Shown one piece after another: positions 56,293-64,000 of a stretch of DNA of 64,000 bases. How positions within the stretch are numbered: the stretch's first letter is position 1; each line of letters starts with the position of its first letter. Made by a program: the position numbers and the translations under genes. The notes beneath the pieces were generated by a model, which saw only the letters and a program-made list of their open reading frames with translations, had not been told where the DNA came from and made no database searches. The stretch is from Pleurostoma richardsiae (Eukaryota > Ascomycota > Sordariomycetes > Calosphaeriales > Pleurostomataceae), in assembly GCA_030052745.1 (NCBI GenBank), contig JANBVO010000035.1:248001-312000 (forward strand), written 5' to 3'.

Positions 56293-56788
56293 GAGAGGGA
56301 GACGTCGGCCGGAAAGATCACGACTATTTGACTTCTGGTGACATGACGAAATGTCCAAAATACTGCCTTGAGCGGGATAACAAAGATCCAAATATGATCT
56401 TGGGGGCATCAGCAGAGATCCGAATACTGTCTTGGGTGGCATAGTGATGGCGTGGATATGAGCCGACATGCTCAGAGATCATCACGGCCCTGTATGTAAT
56501 GACGTTGTAGATACCCCTTAAATGCCACAAAATCACAAGTCGCCTTTTCTCGCATTAGTATTAGTTGTGTCTAGCATCAAGGTATATGTACAGATCAGCT
56601 CAAGTAGGTACAAGACCACGGACGGCGGGCACCCTCCATAACCCGCGGTCACCTCCCTCGGCCGAGGCAAGGAGAGGACAGAACGTCTCTCTCGCGCAAA
56701 GGGTGCTTCTAGATACAACCCTAGTCTCCCAGAAAATGGTCTTTACAAGGACCCATTTCACACAAAAGCCCGCCCCAATCTTTCCAGC
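56293..56788. other. Intergenic between convergent ALG5 and ERG1
   Basis: This 496-base stretch holds both 3' UTRs. It includes two related segments of about 30 bases (about 56344-56375 and 56403-56445, sharing ATCCGAATACTG/TCCAAAATACTG-like and CTTGGG/CTTGAG strings). I see no gene. Confidence 0.55.
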
Positions 56789-58297
56789 TCACTGGAACTC
56801 CCGGTACATGACGGGCAGGAACACGACGCACGCCTTCCACAGGATCAGGACCGCGTCGATGATGGCGATGGGCAGCTTCCAGACGCCCAGCACGCTGCCG
56901 CCCATGACGGCCACGGCGTTGACCCAGATGGCCAGGAAGGCGACGGAGAAGAAGTGGTACGCGAGGGTCAGCGGGCGGTGCAGGATGCCGCCCAGCATGG
57001 CGACCGGCTCGTCGGTGACCCCGCGCTGGAAGTAGGCGAAGCAGCCGCGCCGCAGCGCGTGCAGCTGCGGGTCGCTGGCGGCGAACAGGCTGTACAGCGC
57101 CTGCGCGAGCACGTTGATGATGGTGGTCAGCGACTTGCGGCGCCAGTGGAAGCGGCGCATGGCCTCGCGCACTGCCGCGGCGTCGCCGAGGTCGCGCACC
57201 GGCGCCAGCAGCTCCGACAGGATGACCACGTCGTTGAAGGCGACGGTCATGCCGCCGCCCGTCAGCGGGTGGCGCATGTTCATGGCGTCGCCCAGCACCA
57301 GCACGCCCGGGTGCTGCGTCTGCGGCGTCGGCGGCAGCCAGCTGTTGGGCATGCTCTTGGGGATCTTGCCGTCCGCGAGGGCCGCCTCCACCGACGGCTT
57401 CACCGCCTCCGGCAGGCTGGGCAGCACGACGTTGCGGATGTAGCCCCGGACGCCGCCGGCCGCGGGCGACGCCTCGGGGATGCCCTCGGGGACGTTGATG
57501 AGGGCGCGGGTCTCGTGAGTGCCAATCTGGTAGAGCAGCACGAGGCAGTTGCTGCCGATCACGACGTGGCCGTACCCCTGGGGCGCGAAGGGGCAGTCGA
57601 TCAGCTCGAGGGCGTAGAACTTGGACTTGACGATCGGCGTCTTGCCGACGTACTGCTTGCGGAACTTGGATGCGTAGCCGTCGGCAATGATGGTGAGCTG
57701 CCCAAAGAAGTAGTCGGGCTTCTTCTCGCCCGTGGCCGCATCAACGGTCCGGGACTCGACCCCGAGCACCTCGGGGCCGTTCTCTCCTTTGATCGTGGAC
57801 GTCACGTCCGTCTCGAAGATGCTGATGTTCGGGTGCTCGGAGCACGCTTTCCTCAGGTTCATGATGAACCGGCCGTGGTGGAAGCCCCGTCCCTCTGGCC
57901 TCTTGTGCTCCTTCTCTTCCAGCTTTGTGTACCCGCCAGCGTGCTTCGACTTCCGCACGTTCCCCGACTCGTCCAGGGTCGGGTAGGGGATCACGACATC
58001 CTCGCCGCTGTAGAGGACGTGGTAGCCGTAGCATGCGATGGCATCGATGCCATCTAGGCACTTCCCCATCCCGAGCTTCCTCAGGGCGTCGCATCCGCCG
58101 GGCTGCAGAAGCTCTCCGACAATCCGGTCTGGCTCGTGCATCCACCTCTCGAGCAGCAGCACGCTCCGCCCCTGGTTTGCGAGGGCGAATGCAATCGCAC
58201 AGCCAAACACGCCTGCGCCCACCACTACGACGTCCGCCTCATGGTATCTGGTCCGGCGCTCCACGCGGGGATCCTCCGTCTCGGCAGTGAGTGTCAT
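56789..58297 (-). CDS. ERG1: Squalene monooxygenase (squalene epoxidase)
   Basis: Flavoprotein of the ER membrane that converts squalene to 2,3-oxidosqualene, the first oxygen-dependent step of ergosterol synthesis and the target of allylamine antifungals. Single exon, 502 residues. The FAD-binding Rossmann motif VVVVGAGVFG is at about 23-32, with Glu in LLLERW at the end of the second strand. GELLQPGG and the GD motif VLGDAMNMRHPLTGGGM (about 335-351), which contacts FAD, are both intact. The C-terminal 80-90 residues include hydrophobic segments for membrane attachment. Length matches fungal homologues. The ATG is the first in frame and is followed by a short polar N terminus. Confidence 0.96.
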   Translation of the reverse strand: MTLTAETEDPRVERRTRYHEADVVVVGAGVFGCAIAFALANQGRSVLLLERWMHEPDRIVGELLQPGGCDALRKLGMGKCLDGIDAIACYGYHVLYSGEDVVIPYPTLDESGNVRKSKHAGGYTKLEEKEHKRPEGRGFHHGRFIMNLRKACSEHPNISIFETDVTSTIKGENGPEVLGVESRTVDAATGEKKPDYFFGQLTIIADGYASKFRKQYVGKTPIVKSKFYALELIDCPFAPQGYGHVVIGSNCLVLLYQIGTHETRALINVPEGIPEASPAAGGVRGYIRNVVLPSLPEAVKPSVEAALADGKIPKSMPNSWLPPTPQTQHPGVLVLGDAMNMRHPLTGGGMTVAFNDVVILSELLAPVRDLGDAAAVREAMRRFHWRRKSLTTIINVLAQALYSLFAASDPQLHALRRGCFAYFQRGVTDEPVAMLGGILHRPLTLAYHFFSVAFLAIWVNAVAVMGGSVLGVWKLPIAIIDAVLILWKACVVFLPVMYREFQ

Positions 58298-59222
58298 GGG
58301 AAAGGCGGGATCCCTTCGCTAGGAGAGGGGCGAATAGGTCGCAAGAAGGGTCGGCAAAGCCTGGGTAGCACTCTGTACAGCTGCCCTCTCTGGTGATGCG
58401 TCGTCGGTAGGACACTTGGCGGTGCCGTCAAGGTAGGCAGGTAGGAACCTTAAGACGGGCGGTCGTTATCGATTAGAGAGTGGCAATGAAGAGCTCGTCA
58501 GGGGGGTCCACGGAGCAGCAGCAGAGGAGCTCGGGCAAGGGCTGTTGTTCGCTGTCGGTGGTCGAGGGAAACCGCCGGGTCTTAATCGATGCCGTCACAG
58601 CGTCAAAGGAGCCGTCTGCTGTCAGTCGAACGTTGCTGGTGCCTGGGAATTTTCGTGCTGGAATTTCTGGTCTTAGACGGGACGTAATTTAGACTCGATC
58701 TCGACCGGAATCGTGCCATCGCGGCTATCACCGTCTACGGCCGGCCAATCAAGAGGCGCGCGATGGCCCAAGCCCATTGACCGCCAAATTCACATGTCGA
58801 GTTGTCATGCCATTTTGTACGTGGACGTTGAAAAAGTCAGGGTCCAGCAGCAGAGCTAAGCCTCGCTGCTGCAACCCGCTGCCCGCAGCTCCTCCAGGGA
58901 CACCGCCGCGCGCCAGGAACGAGGAACAGCTGAGTGATGAGACTCGCGATGCAGATCATTGGTCAATTCCTCACCAAAACTGCAATAGTCAGGCACATGA
59001 TATTAGCCGAATGCTATGCATTGCATCAGTTATCGCTGTAGTTAATCTTAGTTCAAGCTGAGGTATCTGTCTATCTAATCGGTACATTTGCCGGATCATA
59101 TCCCTATCCGTCCATGCTGCAATATGCAATATGCTCCATCTGGTCTAGGCATCGTCAGTACCGGATCGCAGACATGTGCCTGTGTTCATTGCCTCTGTGA
59201 GACTGGGAGTGACTGCTCCAGT
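58298..59222. other. ERG1 promoter and PPR gene 3' region
   Basis: This 925-base stretch lies between the ERG1 start and the stop of the next minus-strand gene. It should contain the ERG1 promoter. ATCGTGCCATC at 58710-58720 resembles a sterol-regulatory (SREBP-type) element. No gene is seen. Confidence 0.55.
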
Positions 59223-62171
59223 TCATGTTATACATTGCAAGTCGGGATCTCCATCATCTGGAGATACCTCGTCGACCCTGGGCTTATTATAAGCGCCTCG
59301 TCTCTGTGCTGACTCTCTGGGTAAGTCGGCGGCGGGCGAGCGTTCCGCTGACAGACAACCCGCATCAACTGCAGCCTGCTTCATTATGCGGAGGCTCTCC
59401 TGCTTGAGAGTCTCCTTCTCCTTTGCGAAGCCCCGTCTCACTCCTCGGATCTTCGCCGTGCCATTCTGGACGACCTTCAACAACCGTCTCCAAGTCGGGC
59501 CAGGTGTACTCTTCAAGAGGAGCTTCTCGCCCGCCCTGAGTACGTCCAGGCAGAAGGACTCATGACCAAAGCCTCCATTCACAGCACACCAGATCACATA
59601 CTCAAGGCCGCGGATATCGCCCAAGCCCAGATATGCCGAGAAGAGCAGCCCAAAGCTGGTCGAGTCTCGAGGCTGCGTCTGCCCAGACCGCTCCATAGCT
59701 GTCCGCGCATACTGTATCGTGCCCTCGTAGTCGCGAACTTTGAGACACGAAGCGGCCGCTCGATTGAAAGCAGCAGAGGGAAGACGCAATCCGCCCGTCT
59801 CCAAGGAAGAGATGACGTCTCCCAGGGCTCTTCGTACGCGCAGATGTTCCGTCTTTCCTAGTGACTTGACAATCCGGTCGAACTTCTGTGTAAGAACAGG
59901 AAGGGTCGCGATGCTGATGTCCTGGCCTTCATCCTGTGCTTTCCGGAGGATATCCACAGCCGGCTTAATATCTCCCTCGTCCAGCTGCAGACAGGCGCGA
60001 ACAGCTAACCGGAGGCAATGATCAGAGGATATGACCCCCCCACGCAAAGCTCGCTTATAGATTGTTATGGCACGTTGAGGCTTGCCTAGGATGAGAGCTT
60101 CTTTCATCGCGATCAAGACACCCTCCTCACGGGCTTCTTTCGGAGCTGGGAGTCCGTGTGGCTTCAAGCGGCGACGGACATTGCCACTCGAGATTTTGAA
60201 ATCTGATACGGCGGCATGACGCACAACTTGAGTCGCAGCTTCGTCCACAAACTCCGGGTTCAAGGCACCCACCCGCCGATGCACTTGCTGTAGCTCCTGA
60301 AAGCTGAAATGCCACCGCTTTTTGCAGGCGACCAGTATCGACTTGGTGAACACCGCATCAACCTTATATCCCACCTGACTGCAATATTCCAGCCAGCCCA
60401 CAAAAGCTTCAACGTCCCGCAGCGCAGCATACTCGCTTGCCATAAGCGTGACCAAGTAGCGGGTTATTGGGATATTCAGCTCGTCGACGAATATTCGCAA
60501 GAACGTTTCCGTCTCTCCCACGGTATGAGATTTCATGTATTCCTTGATGATGGGCGCAATAGCCTTGCCCGTTCGTTCGCCGGAGCCCATCTTCTTGAAT
60601 TCATCGCGGACGCTGTTCCAATCGCCGGACTTCGCTCTTGCCAAGGCGAAGTATTGTAGGACCCCGGCTTCATCTTTCTGTGTCGGGTCAACGGAGATGA
60701 GTTCTGCGTAGTATGCCTCTGCCGCCTCGATATCGCCGGCGTCCAGTGAGATCTGCACCATTACGCGATACAGCCCCTTTGGATGCACCACGAGCTTGTA
60801 CAACTCGGCTCCTTGAAACTGATCGAAAAGCGCTTTGCTCGCCTCGAGGTCATGGTAACGCTGCCAATGGCCATATAGGAGGTCCATAACCCAGCGCGTC
60901 TTCAGGTTTACCCCCTCGGGTCTAGCCTGTAATAGTCCCTGAAGAACTTGTCCTGCTTTGAAGTTGTTCGCTGCAGCAACTGCTTCGATCACCGCTTCGG
61001 CAACATCAAGATATGATGACCGATCAGGCTTCATTTTCGAGTAAAAAAGCAAGAAGTAATTAATTGCTCGCTTGCATTCCCCCTGCTGGTATAGGTTGGC
61101 AATGTACCATCCAGTTAGGCCGTACGCATTGCCCATGCCCACGACACTTCGCCAGAAAAGGTCTCCGACGCGACCTATGTGGTTGAGGGCAAAGGCCTTC
61201 TCTAGTAGTAGATGCCCGACTTCCATGGAGCCCTCCACCAAGGTAGTTGGTTTGTCTCTGAACCGGGGCAGGAAAAGTTTCGTGACCGAGTCAAGTTTCC
61301 TTATATTTTCGGACCGCTCAGGGCCTGCAACCGTCTGAATGGCGGATGCAGCGGACCGGATAATCGGAAGGGGCCCGAGGGCATAATATTCCGCCTCCTC
61401 CAGAGGCTTGATCTCGACTACGGCGGATAGGAGTCTCTGCGCCGCTTCCATTAGCCCGAGTTGTTGAAGTTTTCGTGACAGCTGGGCTGCTGCTGCCAGG
61501 CTCTCCTTGTTGGCGTCGTGGGACTTCCCATAAGACCCGAGGATCTCCAAGAGAGCATCGACTCCATCTTCCACAACATGAGGGTTCGTGGAGCCGCAGG
61601 CCTCATGTATTCTGTATAGGGTGTCCGACTTCGTGTCTGCACCAGTAGGTTCTGTGACAGGCCTGGGTATCCGGGCAGTGCCGTCGAGTTGCCATGGTCG
61701 GTCGGGGAGAGGTTGTATAAAAGGGCGAGCTTGAGGCCGCTCGAGAGGCGGCCGCGGAGTAGGCGGGGAGATGTGATGGTGGTAATCAACAGCCTCAGCG
61801 GCAGTGGAGGCAGTCGAGACGGCGCTGGCATGTTGTATCGAGAAGCCATCTTCAAGCGTATCCCTGGGCGCAATCTCCTCCCAGGCCGCTCGCCGATATG
61901 TCTTCGCATGCGTGCCGTTCTGATTCTTCCAGTGGATCGCCGCTGACTCGGGCGCCTCCTCCGCGGCGAGCGCCAGCCAGGCGGCAGCCCCATCACCGTG
62001 GTACTGCCTCGCCGACTTCAGCCTCGCCGCGTTCTGGAGGGCGCTGCGGGCATTGTTGATGCGGCGCCGGCGGTCTTCGGTGACCAAGACGAGGGTGCAT
62101 GATGTCCCTACGATCAGCCCGCGAAGCGCAGTCAGGGCTGCCTTCGACGGGACGGGGAGCGGCGACGACAT
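59223..62171 (-). CDS. Mitochondrial pentatricopeptide-repeat-like protein
   Basis: Single-exon gene of 982 residues. The N terminus (ALTALRGLIVGTSCTLVLVTEDRRRRINNARSALQ, given in two parts: a hydrophobic stretch then a basic helix) is shared by several fungal mitochondrial PPR-type proteins. From about residue 185 to 900 the protein is a series of alpha-helical hairpins of about 35 residues, for example AEAYYAELISVDPTQKDEAG and PAVDILRKAQDEGQDI, typical of PPR/TPR-like arrays. Such proteins usually act in mitochondrial RNA processing or translation; the RNA target cannot be read here. The frame stays open 22 codons upstream to a GTG, but the first ATG is 62171. Confidence 0.82.
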   Translation of the reverse strand: MSSPLPVPSKAALTALRGLIVGTSCTLVLVTEDRRRRINNARSALQNAARLKSARQYHGDGAAAWLALAAEEAPESAAIHWKNQNGTHAKTYRRAAWEEIAPRDTLEDGFSIQHASAVSTASTAAEAVDYHHHISPPTPRPPLERPQARPFIQPLPDRPWQLDGTARIPRPVTEPTGADTKSDTLYRIHEACGSTNPHVVEDGVDALLEILGSYGKSHDANKESLAAAAQLSRKLQQLGLMEAAQRLLSAVVEIKPLEEAEYYALGPLPIIRSAASAIQTVAGPERSENIRKLDSVTKLFLPRFRDKPTTLVEGSMEVGHLLLEKAFALNHIGRVGDLFWRSVVGMGNAYGLTGWYIANLYQQGECKRAINYFLLFYSKMKPDRSSYLDVAEAVIEAVAAANNFKAGQVLQGLLQARPEGVNLKTRWVMDLLYGHWQRYHDLEASKALFDQFQGAELYKLVVHPKGLYRVMVQISLDAGDIEAAEAYYAELISVDPTQKDEAGVLQYFALARAKSGDWNSVRDEFKKMGSGERTGKAIAPIIKEYMKSHTVGETETFLRIFVDELNIPITRYLVTLMASEYAALRDVEAFVGWLEYCSQVGYKVDAVFTKSILVACKKRWHFSFQELQQVHRRVGALNPEFVDEAATQVVRHAAVSDFKISSGNVRRRLKPHGLPAPKEAREEGVLIAMKEALILGKPQRAITIYKRALRGGVISSDHCLRLAVRACLQLDEGDIKPAVDILRKAQDEGQDISIATLPVLTQKFDRIVKSLGKTEHLRVRRALGDVISSLETGGLRLPSAAFNRAAASCLKVRDYEGTIQYARTAMERSGQTQPRDSTSFGLLFSAYLGLGDIRGLEYVIWCAVNGGFGHESFCLDVLRAGEKLLLKSTPGPTWRRLLKVVQNGTAKIRGVRRGFAKEKETLKQESLRIMKQAAVDAGCLSAERSPAADLPRESAQRRGAYNKPRVDEVSPDDGDPDLQCIT

Positions 62172-62698
62172 GACGTGCGGGTTGTCAATTCCATTTCGAA
62201 TGGGCCCATTTGGCCGAGAATAGCCCAGACATGCCACAAGCGTCGCAACCCGTTCTCTAACTGCAGCAGAGCAGAGATTCTGCGGTCATGTCAGGATTGG
62301 CGCTGGTGTGGGCTGATTCGAGCTCGCGGGTCACTGAAAGCTTCCCGGCCAATGAGGAATCAAGTTCGGCCTACCAAGAGCCGCAGGTTACCCAGCTGAT
62401 TGCATCACTGATAAATGCATAACGAAGGATACATCTATCCGGCATCCTTCTTCAGCCTTAGATACTACAACTTCTGCAAGACTGCGGCGAGCAACAGAGC
62501 GTCACGACGTTTTTCTTCGTAGAATATGTGAAGTGAAGATCTCATATCATTTCTATATCTATCTCCTCCCGTCCGGTATATCCTGCCATAAACGCCGCCG
62601 ACATTTCTATGCGAGTAGAGTACACTATATCTACATGGAGTATCCTCCCCTACAGTATCTAGACATCTATTCTACTATGTCTCGGATGGGTATCTCTT
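62172..62698. other. Intergenic between PPR gene and carrier gene
   Basis: This 527-base stretch holds the PPR gene promoter and the 3' UTR of the mitochondrial carrier. It is AT-rich with TATCTA-like strings at about 62540-62680. I see no gene. Confidence 0.6.
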
Positions 62699-64000
62699 TC
62701 ACAGTGCGCTCTCGGGTTTCTCGAACGGCATGTAAACATCCAGCTTGCGCAGGATGGTCTGGTACAGGAAGAGCATGCAGCCGCTCTGTATGCTGGTCCA
62801 CACGAAACGAGGACCAACGCCCCTGAACCAGCCTCCGAAGCCCTCCGTCTTATAGATCATCTTCAGACCCGTGAAGACGGAGGATGTATGTAGGGTGACT
62901 GCACCGGGACGGGGAGTGTGGGTCGACGGCGATGATGTTGATATAATTCGCTTCTGAGGCTTCTGCGCTGTAGGCGGCTCGGTCGCCTGAGTGACGTGGC
63001 TCTCGGGTAGGTTTGCCCCCTTCAGTTTGCTCTTGGAAGCATCGGTCGTCTTCGCGGCATTATCGGGGTGGATCTGTGTCTGCAATCTCGTCTTTACGAC
63101 GTCCAGCGGACAGGTCATTGCTCCTGCGAGACCACCAGCTCCTGCTCCCGTGAGAAACTCGAGCTGTGCCCCGATTTCTCTGCTCTCTTTCCACTGCCTA
63201 GCCCAAGACTGCGCTTGCTCATAGAACATGAACTGTAATGCGGAGAAAGGAAGATCACGATATAATGTTGCTTTGTAGCCGTAGAAGAGAGCTGCGAGGC
63301 CTTCCTGCCGGACGATTGTCCTCGCGGCATCGACAGTTCCGCGATAGTTGTAACCGGAATGGAAATAAGGGTTGTTGTATCGGCCTTGAAGCTGCAAACG
63401 AGTCTTCAAGACCTCCGACGGAACGTAAACGATGGAGGCACCCAGATCACCCAAGAATCCTGCGCATTGTCAGCCACTCACAGTTCCTTCTGCTAGTTAC
63501 CACCGTTGTCCTCGGGCCAACATACCACTCGTTAGGTAGGCAACGTGCGGTTGAACCCCATAGTCTAGCATATGCCGCTTGCTGAACTCGTATGTGCCGA
63601 AGAAAAGAACCGTTCCCGGAAAGGAACCCAGCATGGCAGGAACCAAGCCGCCATATAGCCCTCGTCGGATGCCTTCCTGCCGCAGAATCGTGTAGTATGA
63701 CGAACCAAGTGACGTATACTTGGGAGGAACATGTGGATCGCCTTGTTGTCGTGTTTTAACGGTATCGAGAGAGTGCATTAGAAAGTCGCCAGTCGTCCCT
63801 CCTAGGCCGCCCGCAATCATAGACTAAATGCCGAGCCATCAGCATTCGAAAGAGGAGAAAGTCTGCACTGGGCGTCATACATGAAGATAGGGCGGCCGCC
63901 CTTCATCACTGTGAGAGCTCATATTATCGGTCTCTGTTTGCCTCTCTGAACCGACATCCGAGAAGATACCCGTCCGCACAGATTCCCCATCGTCAGCAGC
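62699..64000 (-). CDS. Mitochondrial carrier, MME1-like, 5' end outside window
   Basis: Inner-membrane carrier of the SLC25 family, closest in motif content to yeast MME1 (YMR166C), a mitochondrial magnesium exporter. Visible exons on the minus strand are 64000-63881 (partial), 63823-63526 and 63459-62699. The first junction gives RPPYLHSMIAGGLGGTTGDF, and the next gives YLTSGFLGDLGASIVYVPSE. Carrier signatures Px[DE]xx[KR]x[RK] are present in three repeats: SLDTVKTRQQ, PSEVLKTRLQ and PLDVVKTRLQ; the first has Ser in place of Pro, as in MME1 relatives. A Lys/Thr/Ser/Pro-rich insertion of about 60 residues lies in the third repeat. The N terminus runs off the right edge, unless the ATG near 63920 is the true start. 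Confidence 0.9.

Noticed and set aside
1-64000. Transposons, repeat-induced decay, CRISPR arrays or a prokaryote-like defence system
   Set aside because: No transposase or reverse-transcriptase motif, terminal repeat, AT-rich mutated block or regular spaced repeat was seen; the window is an ordinary fungal chromosome arm.

Overview
The window is nuclear DNA of a filamentous ascomycete, most likely a Sordariomycete. The evidence is GC-rich coding sequence, short introns (about 48-190 nt) with GTAAGT-like donors and CTAAC/CTGAC branch points, long non-coding intergenic stretches, a lone dispersed 5S rRNA gene, and fungal-type gene families such as NTE1, YKE4-like ZIP, MME1-like carrier, GPI-anchored GH17 and fungal PPR. 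I cannot name the species. All gene models below were assembled by hand, joining exons so that reading frame and family motifs agree across each junction.

Left third (1-24 kb): a mitochondrial Obg-type GTPase (+) converges on the tRNA m5C methyltransferase NCL1/Trm4 (-). A full-length ABCC transporter of five exons (-) follows. After a 3.3-kb gene-free stretch come a GPI-anchored GH17 beta-1,3-glucanase (+), a PI-PLC-like phosphodiesterase with an N-terminal beta-propeller (-), and a YKE4/SLC39A7-type zinc transporter (+) diverging from the phosphodiesterase.

Middle (24-44 kb): an arrestin-fold protein with a TATA box and a short upstream ORF, a TM9SF/EMP70 protein with a tiny last exon encoding its COPI-type tail, an aromatic-L-amino-acid decarboxylase, a small charged single-pass membrane protein, the lysophospholipase NTE1, and PP4 regulatory subunit 3 (PSY2), which carries a GC-AG intron.

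Right third (44-64 kb): a 5S rRNA gene in a 5-kb gene-poor stretch, a conserved fungal protein of unknown function, another 4.2-kb gene-free stretch, ALG5 (dolichyl-phosphate glucosyltransferase) converging on ERG1 (squalene epoxidase), a large mitochondrial PPR-type protein, and an MME1-like mitochondrial carrier cut by the right edge.

The genes are mostly conserved housekeeping functions: organelle translation and RNA, lipid and sterol metabolism, ER/Golgi glycosylation and traffic, metal transport and cell wall. They do not form an obvious cluster or operon-like system. I found no transposon, CRISPR array, secondary-metabolite backbone gene or recognisable tRNA. The most interesting points are splice-level (a GC-AG intron, and a retained intron that would remove a Golgi sorting tail), one unusual domain pairing (beta-propeller plus PI-PLC), and long gene-free stretches of ordinary base composition.
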